NCBI RefSeq assembly: GCF_900129865.1 | Contig: NZ_FQXD01000015.1 | Coordinates: forward strand, 46,031 to 110,030 | Length of the DNA stretch: 64,000 bases | Source: Virgibacillus chiguensis | GTDB taxonomy: Bacteria; Bacillota; Bacilli; Bacillales; Amphibacillaceae | Direction: 5' to 3' | In this document: positions 48,131 through 59,298 of the stretch, one piece after another | Numbering within the stretch: position 1 is the stretch's first letter | How the letters are laid out: each line of letters starts with the position of its first letter | Notes under the pieces: generated by a model | The model's database searches: none | The model's input: the letters and a program-made list of their open reading frames with translations, nothing else | What the model was told of the DNA's origin: nothing | Position numbers and translations under genes: made by a program

Positions 48131-49576
48131 ATGAAGTTATTTTGGAAAATATTTTATTCCACGATGATCGTATCTGTCTCCTGCTTCAGCATTGGAAGTT
48201 ATATATTAATTGACTCCGCTTTTCAAGATTCTATCAAGCGCGAAGCCACTTCTGTATTTGAGGAAAATGATATTTTAAGATACTCGCTACAAAAAGAACT
48301 ACGAGAGGCTTCCGTATCGGATTTTTACTTCGCTGATGAAAAAAACAAGGAATCAGCATCCAATGAAGAGCTACTCATAACCGTTGCCTCCTCCTTAACC
48401 ATTTATGAATCTGGTGGAGAACTTACTTTTCGCATTAGTAACCAGGACGGAGATATCGTATACGATAATTTTAATGAAGATTTAAGTAACGATGCCGTTA
48501 CACAAGTATCGAATCAATCTAAAGGCTACCAAGTAAAAAATGTTAATGGGAAATATTTTCTTCACGCTATGACACCACTGCAATTACATGGAGATTTATT
48601 CTACATTGAAAACTTTCGAGAAATATCCGATATTTTTGCGAGTAAAAATGACCAATGGACAATGTATATGTATATTACGCTGCTGATGATTGGAATAGGT
48701 GCAATCGTCATGCTAGTCACTGCATGGCTACTGACAAAACCGATCTATAAATTATCGAAAGCAACGAAACAGATTGCTAAAGGAAATTTTGAAGAACGAA
48801 CGATTGTTAGCAGCTATGTTGAGGTTGAGGAATTATCCCGCAATTTTAATTTTATGGCTGAACATATTGAAGAAATGATTTCTCAGTTAAAAGAAGCCAA
48901 TCAAAGACAAGAAACATTTATTGGGAGTATTAGTCATGAATTAAAAACACCACTTACTACCATGATTGGTTATGCAGATATGCTTCGCTCTAAAAAGTTA
49001 GATTCAGAACAAACATTTATGGCAGCGAATTATATTTTTCAAGAAGGAAAGCGAATTGAGGAGTTAACAATGAAATTACTCGATTTGTTGGTATTAAAAA
49101 AACGAGATATTGAAACAAAACCCATAAAAACAACTGCCTTTTTCAGCCCCTTGCAACAGTACATGGAACCTATTTTTGAAAAAGCAAACATCGATTTTTA
49201 TGTGGAAGCAGAAGAAGCTATGATACTTATTGAGCCCGATTTAATGCGAACCGTTTGTACCAATTTACTCGATAATGCAAGAAAAGCAATCGATCATGAT
49301 CATGGAGAAATTACGCTTCATGGCTTTATCCACCAAAACGACTATCACATCCGTATTTGTGATAATGGAAAAGGTATTCAAGCAGTTGAAATGGGTAAAA
49401 TTACCGACGCTTTTTATATGGTTGATCAATCAAGAGCAAGGGTACAAGGAAGTGTTGGCTTAGGACTTGCTATTTGCAGTGAGATTATCCATTTACACAA
49501 AGCTGAACTGACATTTGACAGTGAATTTGGCAAAGGTACTTGTGTGACAGTAATAATTAAAGGTGTGAAGCGATGA
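48131..49576 (+). CDS. Sensor histidine kinase
   Basis: Membrane kinase of 481 residues. TM1 ~8-29, extracytoplasmic sensor region ~30-175, TM2 ~178-201, HAMP ~202-250, HisKA with His269 (SISHELKTP), then HATPase_c with N box NLLDNARKAI, G1 DNGKGI and G2 GSVGLGLAI. It overlaps the next gene by 4 nt. Partner of the preceding regulator. Confidence 0.92.
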   Translation: MKLFWKIFYSTMIVSVSCFSIGSYILIDSAFQDSIKREATSVFEENDILRYSLQKELREASVSDFYFADEKNKESASNEELLITVASSLTIYESGGELTFRISNQDGDIVYDNFNEDLSNDAVTQVSNQSKGYQVKNVNGKYFLHAMTPLQLHGDLFYIENFREISDIFASKNDQWTMYMYITLLMIGIGAIVMLVTAWLLTKPIYKLSKATKQIAKGNFEERTIVSSYVEVEELSRNFNFMAEHIEEMISQLKEANQRQETFIGSISHELKTPLTTMIGYADMLRSKKLDSEQTFMAANYIFQEGKRIEELTMKLLDLLVLKKRDIETKPIKTTAFFSPLQQYMEPIFEKANIDFYVEAEEAMILIEPDLMRTVCTNLLDNARKAIDHDHGEITLHGFIHQNDYHIRICDNGKGIQAVEMGKITDAFYMVDQSRARVQGSVGLGLAICSEIIHLHKAELTFDSEFGKGTCVTVIIKGVKR

Positions 49577-50304
49577 TGAAAAAGAAAAAAATACACCTTA
49601 CCAACATTCTTTTAGCCATCATAGGGGTCAGTATTGCTTTCTTACCATTTATTTTAAAAAATGTTCAAGAGGAGCGTTTGTTGAATCATATTTTTGTATC
49701 AGATTTCCAAACAGAAGAAAAACAAGTGAATGATAATCAAACGACATCCATTGAAGAAAAATTAAAATTAATTGTTAATCATTATGACGGAAATGAAAAC
49801 ATTGCCATCATTGAAAAAAGTAATGATGAGACGAAAAGAGCTGAATACCTTTCTAAGGGAATTAATGAAATCAAAGAACTGCAAAACAAAGGATTGTTTC
49901 CACAAATTGATATGCAACCTGAATTCACGATCATTAATTCCAATATCAAAACATTTTTAAATACACAACATCCCCAGCACACAGTAACGATCTGGGAGGC
50001 TTTTTTTTCCACTAATGGTGTAGAAATAAATATATCAATGGACACCCAAACGAATAAAATCTATGAGTATCGAGTGAGCCCAAATAATAATAAACCCTTA
50101 TCTATAACTGATCATGATCAAACTACTACAAAATTAGCTAATTATTTTAATGTGAAAGTAAGTGAAAAAAAATTAATCGATAAAAGAACGGAAAAAATAT
50201 ATACGCTAGCGGACGAAGACGTCTTCATTTCCTTTTTTTCCGATAGGTATTTTGCAAGTTTCTATTTAATTCCTGCATTTGAAGCAGAAAAGAGGCCATT
50301 TTGA
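49573..50304 (+). CDS. Membrane-anchored extracytoplasmic protein of the two-component operon
   Basis: Family not recognised. 243 residues: one N-terminal membrane segment (~10-27, no lipobox), then an outward-facing polar domain with a beta-rich middle (TVTIWEAFFSTNGVEINISMD). The 4-nt overlap with the kinase gene means coupled production. Third genes of this kind (compare YycH/YycI) often modulate the kinase; that is inference. No other catalytic motif is seen. Confidence 0.7.
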   Translation: MMKKKKIHLTNILLAIIGVSIAFLPFILKNVQEERLLNHIFVSDFQTEEKQVNDNQTTSIEEKLKLIVNHYDGNENIAIIEKSNDETKRAEYLSKGINEIKELQNKGLFPQIDMQPEFTIINSNIKTFLNTQHPQHTVTIWEAFFSTNGVEINISMDTQTNKIYEYRVSPNNNKPLSITDHDQTTTKLANYFNVKVSEKKLIDKRTEKIYTLADEDVFISFFSDRYFASFYLIPAFEAEKRPF

Positions 50305-50521
50305 TGGATAAATGAGCTAACTATGATACGTTGATCTATTATACTTTCTAGTAAGAAGAGAGATCGCAGGTTTAACACTTCCATTTCTCACCATAGACAA
50401 CTGTTCAAAATATGAAAACTTATCCAATTCAGTACGTTATCCATGAACAGTTCGTTCTAAAATGAGCACACAAACAACCTTGATCTCGCTTTTCCCCCCT
50501 TTTTAATATAGATTACTTGGG

Positions 50522-50563
50522 GCTGTTCACAATCAGGTAATTGATTGTGCAACAGCTTTTTTG
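50522..50563 (+). terminator. Terminator of the two-component operon
   Basis: GCTGTT..CAATCA (50522 onward) pairs with TTGATTG..AACAGC (ending 50556), followed by TTTTTT. A second short hairpin ACAGACC/GGTCTG follows at ~50580-50600. Confidence 0.75.
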
Positions 50564-50617
50564 TGTATACACAAAAAAACAGACCACAAAGGGTCTGCTC
50601 TCATGTATTATTGATTT

Positions 50618-50740
50618 ATGACAAATAAAAGAATAATACAAGCCCAGTATACGCAAACTGCAGCAAATTATCAATTATATTTACCGATGGATGTAGAAGA
50701 AATGATTCCTATGGATGATTCGGTCCGTCTCCATTTTTAG
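50618..50740 (+). pseudogene. Truncated IS1182-type transposase N-terminus
   Basis: 40 codons (MTNKRIIQAQ... then NYQLYLPMDVEEMIPMDDSV) end in a stop at 50738. The 'QL.LP.D.E..IP.D..VR' pattern is the start of IS1182/ISL-type transposases, but the following ~400 codons are missing. Remnant of an insertion sequence. The rest of the 520-bp gap is terminators and a RepB-like tail (~50748-50780). Confidence 0.6.
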
Positions 50741-50825
50741 GCTTATATTAAACTTTAAATTCTTATGCTTTCCTATAATACAAAGAAACAGCCTGTAAAT
50801 TACCTACAAGCTGTCTTCACTGCCG

Positions 50826-51842
50826 TTATTCTGCTGTCAAATATTCTTCTAATGTTAAGTCATTCTCTGTAATTTCTTTAGCAGCCTTCTTACCTACATA
50901 ACGAATATGCCATGGCTCATATTGATATTGCGTAATTTCTTCTTTTCCTTTAGGAAAGCGAATAATAAAACCATATTCAGCTGCATTTTCCGCTAACCAT
51001 TTACCTTCATCTGTATTAGCAAAGTCCTCATTTAATTGGAAACCCATATCTCTACTCGTCACATCCATCGTTAAACCTGTCTGATGCTCACTTTCCCCTG
51101 GTCGAGCACTTACTTGGTTAGCTTGTTCTTCTCCTAACGATTGGACATTAGATGCAAATACTGTTTCTTGGCGATCATAAGAACGATATCCTGATTGAGC
51201 AAACAACTCTAGCCCCGCCTTATCTGCAGCGGCAAACAAATCTTCAATTGCTGTAGCTGCAATTTTACGCACTTTCTTCTTCGGTAAATCTTCTGTAAAA
51301 GGATAATTTATGTCGGGTACCACTAAATCAACAGGTGTATAATCTGCTGGTAATGCATTTTCCTTATTTACTAGCACCAATTGTTCATACGGATTTGCGA
51401 TTACATTAGTTCCGCTATCTGTTGTAGCAGGCTCTGCTTTTGCAGGTAGTTTTTTTCCAGGTTCAAAATCATGATTTCCATCTTCAACCAATTGCTTAAC
51501 TACCTCCGCTGTTTCTTGTTCATATATACCAGTCAAAGGTAAATCTTTCTGCATTTGTAAATCAGTAATGGCCCATACTGTAGCTGCATCAAAATCACCA
51601 TTATCTTTTATATCATAGCCAATTTCTTTTAAAGCAAGCTGTAATGCCTTCACATCTTCTCCGCTATCTAATTTTTGCAAAGCCGCTTCAGGCAGTTGTA
51701 ATTCCTCCACTGTATTTTCTGTGTTATCCTCTGCTTTGGACTGCTTATCTGCTTGTTGTTCTTTATCGCCATTTCCACATGCTGATGTAAATACTAATAC
51801 GAATGATAAAACGATAAAGCTGATGATATGTTTCCGTTTCAT
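50826..51842 (-). CDS. VanY-type D,D/L,D-carboxypeptidase lipoprotein with PG-binding domain
   Basis: Extracytoplasmic cell-wall peptidase, 338 residues. Lipobox TSAC (Cys22), acidic linker, a peptidoglycan-binding-1-like domain (~60-115, LQLALKEIGYDIKDNGDFD), then the peptidase_M15/VanY core with SGYRSY, the zinc motif SEHQTGLTMD (His, Asp) and EPWHIRY (Glu, His). Similar to B. subtilis YodJ/LdcB. It trims D-Ala or tetrapeptide ends. 21 bp after the amidase gene, so co-transcribed. Confidence 0.9.
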   Translation of the reverse strand: MKRKHIISFIVLSFVLVFTSACGNGDKEQQADKQSKAEDNTENTVEELQLPEAALQKLDSGEDVKALQLALKEIGYDIKDNGDFDAATVWAITDLQMQKDLPLTGIYEQETAEVVKQLVEDGNHDFEPGKKLPAKAEPATTDSGTNVIANPYEQLVLVNKENALPADYTPVDLVVPDINYPFTEDLPKKKVRKIAATAIEDLFAAADKAGLELFAQSGYRSYDRQETVFASNVQSLGEEQANQVSARPGESEHQTGLTMDVTSRDMGFQLNEDFANTDEGKWLAENAAEYGFIIRFPKGKEEITQYQYEPWHIRYVGKKAAKEITENDLTLEEYLTAE

Positions 51843-51863
51843 GCTTTCCTCTCCTTCGCAACA

Positions 51864-52574
51864 CTAGCTTGAAACATTTTCATTTGTTTCAAAGTAATTC
51901 TTTAACCCACTTACAATTGCTTCTGCCACCGTTTGGTTGTATTCATCAGACTGAATAACTGCTAATTCTTCAGGGTTACTCATAAACCCTAGTTCTAAAA
52001 GAATAGCTGGTACTTCATTGTTTCTTAATACAGCATAGCTATCTTCGAGTATCCCTCTATCCTTTAATGAGATGGCATTACCCAGGGACTGGTGGATGCT
52101 CTGTGCCAACCGATAATCCTTTTCTTGGGAATAATAATACGTATGAAAGCCACCTACGCTAGGATCCTCAAATGAATTGTAATGAATACTGATAAAAGCG
52201 TCCGGCATTGCTTCATTACTCATGTTTCTTCTTTCTTTTAACGGTATTTTTACATCTTCTGTCCTAGTCATTATAACATTAGCTCCTACTTCACGTAACG
52301 CTTTTTCTATCGGTTTTGTTGTATTTGTAACTAAATCTTTTTCATATATGTCATTAATTCCAATTGAACCAGGATCTCTTCCTCCATGTCCAGGGTCGAT
52401 CATTACTGTATGCCCGCTCAATTCGCCTGAATCCGTTGTAGCATTTAATGTTTCTTGTTCTGTTTCGCCTATTGTCTTCGTCTTACCTTCCGCAGAGTCA
52501 TTATCTCCACATGCTGCTAATAAAATGAATAACAGAGATAATATAATTAACTTGATTATTTGCTTTCGCTTCAT
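51864..52574 (-). CDS. N-acetylmuramoyl-L-alanine amidase lipoprotein (Amidase_3)
   Basis: Cleaves the glycan-peptide bond. 236 residues: lipobox LAAC (Cys22), short linker, then Amidase_3 with zinc motifs IDPGHGGRDPG (His), a Glu near NDIYEKDLV, SIHYNSF (His) and the catalytic Glu in LLELGFMSN. Its signal peptide closely resembles that of the downstream carboxypeptidase (both begin MKRK). Possibly involved in spore or division wall turnover. Confidence 0.92.
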   Translation of the reverse strand: MKRKQIIKLIILSLLFILLAACGDNDSAEGKTKTIGETEQETLNATTDSGELSGHTVMIDPGHGGRDPGSIGINDIYEKDLVTNTTKPIEKALREVGANVIMTRTEDVKIPLKERRNMSNEAMPDAFISIHYNSFEDPSVGGFHTYYYSQEKDYRLAQSIHQSLGNAISLKDRGILEDSYAVLRNNEVPAILLELGFMSNPEELAVIQSDEYNQTVAEAIVSGLKNYFETNENVSS

Positions 52575-52798
52575 AAACTATATTCCTTTCCCTCTGCTCC
52601 TAAAATTTTATCTAATCTAAAGACATATGATAGATTAAATAATTAGAACTTTATTGTTTATTAACTTTAAACCCGAGATTCTTATATATAGCTTATGAAA
52701 GCAACGTATCAGACTACCATAATTATTCAATCATAGTTGTATCATATATTAAAAAGAATATTACTCACTTTCACATTTCACAGTTTCTAAAAAAAATT

Positions 52799-52905
52799 AA
52801 TTGTTAGAAAAACTTAGCTTGTCGCCAAGTCTTATGGCGAAAGCCGTAGTTGTTTGCTTTTAATATAAACCCTGAAAAACCTTTATAACTTTCTATAGTT
52901 GCAAA
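52799..52905. repeat. RepB copy upstream of the TetR gene
   Basis: 'gttagaaaaacttagcttgt' and 'cgccaagtcttatggcgaaa' followed by 'tataaaccctgaaaaa' and the tail 'ataactttctatagttgcaa'. It ends at the TetR promoter region. The remaining ~220 bp of the gap shows no gene. Confidence 0.6.
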
Positions 52906-52921
52906 AAAAACAGAATCCTTT

Positions 52922-52949
52922 ATAATTTAATTAACGTTAATTAAATTAT
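52922..52949. promoter_or_regulatory. 28-bp perfect palindrome, probable TetR operator
   Basis: Centred on AAC|GTT; the core ATTTAATTAACGTTAATTAA (shortened) extends symmetrically to 28 bp. It overlaps TATAAT at 52921-52926, a plausible -10, with GTTGCA/TTGCAA 16-17 bp upstream, and lies 18 bp before the tetR start: autoregulation is likely. Confidence 0.75.
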
Positions 52950-52967
52950 TTTTTTGGGGGTTTATAA

Positions 52968-53552
52968 GTGAGTAAAGGGGAACAAACAAAAAAGAAAATT
53001 CTGGAGAATGGTCTAATATTATTTTCTACTAAAGGTTATGAACAAACTTCCCTAAAAGACATTGCTTCAGAAGTATCCATAAAAGCGCCTGCAATTTATG
53101 CTCATTTTGCTAACAAAAAAGTACTGTTTGAAAGCATATTTGAAAAAGTAATCACAGATTATATTGAACATTTAACCGACCGTATATCTACTATTCAGAA
53201 ATCATCTACAAAAGAACAACTCTATGAACTTTTAGTTGGAACTAACATATTTTTTTATGAGAATAAGCATATAGGACTCTTTATGAAAAAGTATAGCCTT
53301 TCACCACCTGAAAGCATCAATCCTATAACTCAAAAAAAAATGCAAACACTAACCAACAATATTGAAGTTATATTATGTTCATTTCTTGAGGAAACCCCAG
53401 ATCGACAATTTATTGAAACAAATAAAATAATAGATTCATTCTTTTCTCTGCTTGACGGTAGCTTCTTCTATTTAGAAAATTTTTCTGGACAAGATTTTTA
53501 TATAAGAATGAATAATATTTGGGAGGTGTTTTGGAAAGGAATTCAAAAATGA
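52968..53552 (+). CDS. TetR/AcrR-family transcriptional regulator
   Basis: 194 residues with an N-terminal TetR helix-turn-helix (ILFSTKGYEQTSLKDIASEV...APAIYAHFANKKVLFESI, ~15-55) and a variable helical ligand domain. GTG start at 52968 behind TTGGGGG. It probably represses itself and the downstream metallo-hydrolase gene through the 28-bp palindrome. Ligand unknown. Confidence 0.88.
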   Translation: MSKGEQTKKKILENGLILFSTKGYEQTSLKDIASEVSIKAPAIYAHFANKKVLFESIFEKVITDYIEHLTDRISTIQKSSTKEQLYELLVGTNIFFYENKHIGLFMKKYSLSPPESINPITQKKMQTLTNNIEVILCSFLEETPDRQFIETNKIIDSFFSLLDGSFFYLENFSGQDFYIRMNNIWEVFWKGIQK

Positions 53553-53587
53553 CCAATATTAAATTCTACAACAAAAGGAGTAATTCT

Positions 53588-54508
53588 ATGATAAAAATTA
53601 AAAAAAGAACATTTATTCCTTCACTACTTTTTGGTGGATTTTTAGTCATGAATAGGCATAAATTCCCTCAGTTAATTTTTTCTCTTCTTTACGGTGTAAA
53701 ACCTTTTGGATTAATTAAAAAAGAAGACATAAAATTAGATGATCATGTAAAATGGTTTGACGATTATTATACAATCAATTATATAGATGAAAAAACGATT
53801 GCCATTGGTGAGCCAAGGTATTATCAAAGCAATGTTAACTATCTAATATTAGGAGACAATCAAGCGTTACTATTAGATACTGGGCCAGGGATTCGGAATA
53901 TTAAACCTGTAGTAGAAAGCTTAACATCCCTGCCTATAACTGTAATGAATTCGCATTTTCACTATGATCATGTGGGAAACCATGAAAAATTTAGTGACAT
54001 TAAATTAACAAAGAATCAAATAGAAAAACAAATAGTAAAAGAAGATACTTTAATACCTCGTAAATATTCATTTGTGGGACAATTAGAAGGATTTGCTCCT
54101 CCTAAAATAAAATTTAAAGAAATTTTAAAAGAAGGTACTTTCATTGATCTTGGAAATAGACAGCTAGAAATTATTTTTACACCGGGACATAGCAACGATT
54201 CTATCTCGTTATATGACAAAGAATTAAATCAATTATTTGTAGGTGATCTTATTTACCATGGCCCAATCTTGGCTGCTACATTAATCCCTGGTGTAGATAT
54301 AAAGAAATATCTTTCTTCAACCAAAAAATTAATTAGCAAAACAAACGCTGATACCTTATTGTTTGGTGGTCATACATTAGATGTAAATCATCCATCTATT
54401 CAACAACATAACTTAATAGATCTCAAAATGTTTTTAGAAAGGAATGAAAGAAGCAGGGTATTACCTAAAAAACAAAAAATTAACGATAAAGTAGATATCC
54501 TTTACTAA
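53588..54508 (+). CDS. Metallo-beta-lactamase-fold hydrolase
   Basis: 306 residues. The zinc motif is HFHYDHVG (HxHxDH), with LLLDTGPG before it, then a His in FTPGHSNDSIS, an Asp in LFVGDLIYHGP and a His in LFGGHTLDV: a full dinuclear site. The N-terminus is basic with a short hydrophobic stretch (~10-25), perhaps a membrane anchor. ATG at 53588 with AAAAGGAG is chosen; upstream ATGs lack a site. Immediately downstream of tetR; likely its target. Substrate unknown. Confidence 0.82.
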   Translation: MIKIKKRTFIPSLLFGGFLVMNRHKFPQLIFSLLYGVKPFGLIKKEDIKLDDHVKWFDDYYTINYIDEKTIAIGEPRYYQSNVNYLILGDNQALLLDTGPGIRNIKPVVESLTSLPITVMNSHFHYDHVGNHEKFSDIKLTKNQIEKQIVKEDTLIPRKYSFVGQLEGFAPPKIKFKEILKEGTFIDLGNRQLEIIFTPGHSNDSISLYDKELNQLFVGDLIYHGPILAATLIPGVDIKKYLSSTKKLISKTNADTLLFGGHTLDVNHPSIQQHNLIDLKMFLERNERSRVLPKKQKINDKVDILY

Positions 54509-54525
54509 AAAGAGAGACGACTTTA

Positions 54526-54556
54526 TCAAGACTTCGCTTATTGCAAAGTCTTGATG
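54526..54556 (+). terminator. Hairpin after the metallo-hydrolase gene
   Basis: ATCAAGACTT pairs with AAAGTCTTGAT (10 bp, ~10-nt loop). The block 54526-54615 also has RepB features (agacttcgcttattgcaaag ... tttcctacaatg). Confidence 0.6.
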
Positions 54557-54619
54557 AGAAAACTATAGTTTCCTCCTTATATACAAATTTTAAAATTAAA
54601 TGCTTTCCTACAATGAAAA

Positions 54620-54662
54620 AAACTGTCCAAAAAGGTTTTACTCACCTTTTTAGACAGTTTGG
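54620..54662 (-). terminator. Terminator of the malP-malA operon
   Basis: AACTGTCC.AAAAGG pairs with CCTTTTT.GACAGTTT. On the minus strand the stem is followed by TTTTTTTCATTG. Confidence 0.85.
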
Positions 54663-54678
54663 GTTTTAATTTATTTCA

Positions 54679-57635
<2,957 letters not shown>

Positions 57636-57687
57636 ACATATACACCACCTATTTTTTAGTAAAATAACAAATGATAACCTATTCTTT

Positions 57688-57785
57688 TTAAAACGTAGCT
57701 TATCGCCGCGTTTAAGAGTAAAACGCTGTTGATTTTTGTACGATACACTTTAAAAGCTTGATATTTTCCTATAAAGTAAAAAACT
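57688..57785. repeat. RepB copy upstream of malP
   Basis: 'aaaacgtagcttatcgccgc' then 'gtacgatacactttaaaagc' and the tail 'gatattttcctataaagt'. First of three repeats that fill the ~1-kb gap between malP and the pentapeptide gene. Confidence 0.5.
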
Positions 57786-57895
57786 TCTTCATTAACTTTT
57801 TATACTTGAATACCTCCTCGACACTTTTATACCTTTTCAAGGAATGCTTCAACAGTTAATCTTACATCATACGAAAAATGAAATAATAAGGAACA

Positions 57896-58160
57896 AAGGC
57901 GCAAGCGCCCGTTCAGCAACGTAGCGACTGGAACGAATCAACTAAAGTTTTAGGAATCATGCTCCTGCAACAGGAGTATGCCGGCGCCCTCCGGCAAGCC
58001 CGTCTTTAGTCGGCCTTTCTATTTAGAACGAACCGATGATGACTTATCGTAGGGCGATTTCGTGAAGTCGCCTAGTTGCTGGGCGCTGGAGCCGGACGTG
58101 GCTAAATAACTTAGTAAGTTTATCCACAGCTGCTAAATTTTATAATTTCCTAGACGATGA
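57896..58160. repeat. Dispersed repeat RepA, longest copy
   Basis: Contains all RepA blocks: 'gttcagcaacgtagcgactg', 'aacgaatcaactaaagtttt', 'aacaggagtatgcc', the hairpin GCCGGcgccctCCGGC, 'cccgtctttagtcggcc', 'gaacgaaccgatgatg', 'gggcgctggagccggacgtg' and the tail 'ttttataatttcctag'. It lies between the predicted malP promoter and malP, so it may be transcribed as leader RNA. Confidence 0.65.
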
Positions 58161-58161
58161 A

Positions 58162-58210
58162 AAAGCTAACAAATGAATGTTCCATTTTTTTGATGTCGCT
58201 TTCATTTGTT
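58162..58210 (-). terminator. Attenuator-like hairpin at the 5' end of the predicted malP leader
   Basis: On the minus strand AACAAATGAA (58210-58201), right at the predicted +1, pairs with TTCATTTGTT (58177-58168), followed by AGCTTTTTC. A transcript from the promoter at 58217-58245 would form a terminator at once unless prevented. Confidence 0.55.
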
Positions 58211-58216
58211 AAGTTA

Positions 58217-58245
58217 AGTATAGAAGGGCGCACGCATTCATTCAA
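58217..58245 (-). promoter_or_regulatory. Sigma-A promoter facing malP
   Basis: Minus strand: TTGAAT (58245-58240), 17 bp, TATACT (58222-58217). It lies ~580 bp upstream of malP with no other minus-strand gene between. Confidence 0.6.
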
Positions 58246-58263
58246 TAGGTTTAGAGGGTTTAG

Positions 58264-58295
58264 GGAAAGCGTTACCATTTATGAACGCGTTTTCA
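58264..58295. promoter_or_regulatory. Pair of cre-like (CcpA) sites
   Basis: TGAACGCGTTTTCA (58282-58295) matches 13/14 and GGAAAGCGTTACCA (58264-58277) 12/14 of TGWAANCGNTNWCA. They sit upstream of the -35 of the malP-facing promoter, fitting catabolite control of maltose use. Confidence 0.6.
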
Positions 58296-58378
58296 TAAAC
58301 TGGGAATTTTCCCAACTGAACAACATAGAAAACGTTTTTTCCTCTTTCCATGATAATTAGAACATGCTGTCGTTTTTA

Positions 58379-58520
58379 GCAACTCGTGAGTAATTGTGAA
58401 CTTCGAATAACTATCTTGTGAACTTCAGCGACTTCATTGTGAACTTCGAGTAACTATCTTGTGAACTTCAGCGACTTTTCATGAAACTCAAGCGAAATTA
58501 TGATGAACTTCAACAATTTT
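58379..58520. repeat. Tandem repeat RepC (6 units)
   Basis: Alternating units 'ttgtgaacttcgaataac', 'ttgtgaacttcagcgactt', 'ttgtgaacttcgagtaac', 'ttgtgaacttcagcgactt', then 'tgaaactcaagcgaaatt' and 'tgaacttcaacaatttt'; period ~22 nt. One duplicated unit pair more than the copy at 11180-11300. Confidence 0.85.
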
Positions 58521-58650
58521 CTTTCCTTGGTTGCCAATCAAGTGGTTCTTATCCTATAATAAGAACAAACGTTTTGCATTTAACGGATTCGTATAACTTG
58601 GCTTATACTATAAAACCTTTCCTATAACATAAAAAATTTAAGGAGCTACT

Positions 58651-59298
58651 ATGATGGCAAAAGTAAAGATTGAAAATCCAAATATCGATATCGATTTACC
58701 TGCCGCCTCTCTTCAAGATATATTTGAAAACGAGGACCCTTCTCTACGTCATTGCACAATTTCTACTTGCTCTGCTGAAATAAAAAACTATGATCGTACA
58801 GACTTTTCACAAGTCGTATTTAAACAGGTCAAATTAAATGGTTCCTCATTCAAAAACGTAGAATTAACAGACGTTATTTTTGATCACTGTGATCTATCCA
58901 ACGTAGATTTTTTAGGGGCGATTATTCATCGGGTAGAATTCAAAGACACAAAGATGGTCGGAGTGAACTTAGCCGACGCCACGTTAAGAAATGTGCGTTT
59001 TGAAAATAGTATCATGCATTTAAGCTCTTTTAATTATAGTAGTCCGAAACAGATCATTTTTGATCATTGCTCTTTAAAAGGTACGGACTTTTATGCATGT
59101 AAATTTAATAAAGTTCAATTCCAGCACTGTGATATAAACGAAGTCAATTTTTCGCAAACGCCACTAAAGAATGTAGACCTGAGTAATTCTACTTTTGAAA
59201 GATTAATTGTCTCTTTAGACGAACTGGAAGGTTGTATTATTTCTTCAGAACAGGCAGTAGCATTTGCCGCAATGTTAGGTTTAAAAGTAAAGGAATAG
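58651..59298 (+). CDS. Qnr-like pentapeptide-repeat protein
   Basis: 215 residues forming a right-handed quadrilateral beta-helix: A(D/N)LXX-type repeats from ~45 to 190 (e.g. DLSNVDFLGAI, NLADATLRNVRF, SLKGTDFYACKF), then a C-terminal helical cap (SSEQAVAFAAMLGLKV) like the dimerisation tail of Qnr/MfpA proteins, which mimic DNA and protect gyrase from quinolones. Whether this one binds gyrase is inference. AAGGAG site; ATG at 58651 or 58654. Confidence 0.82.
   Translation: MMAKVKIENPNIDIDLPAASLQDIFENEDPSLRHCTISTCSAEIKNYDRTDFSQVVFKQVKLNGSSFKNVELTDVIFDHCDLSNVDFLGAIIHRVEFKDTKMVGVNLADATLRNVRFENSIMHLSSFNYSSPKQIIFDHCSLKGTDFYACKFNKVQFQHCDINEVNFSQTPLKNVDLSNSTFERLIVSLDELEGCIISSEQAVAFAAMLGLKVKE

Noticed and set aside
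58157..58360. 67-codon plus-strand frame
   Set aside because: It spans the hairpin, promoter and cre sites of the malP leader, has no ribosome-binding site and no protein-like character.
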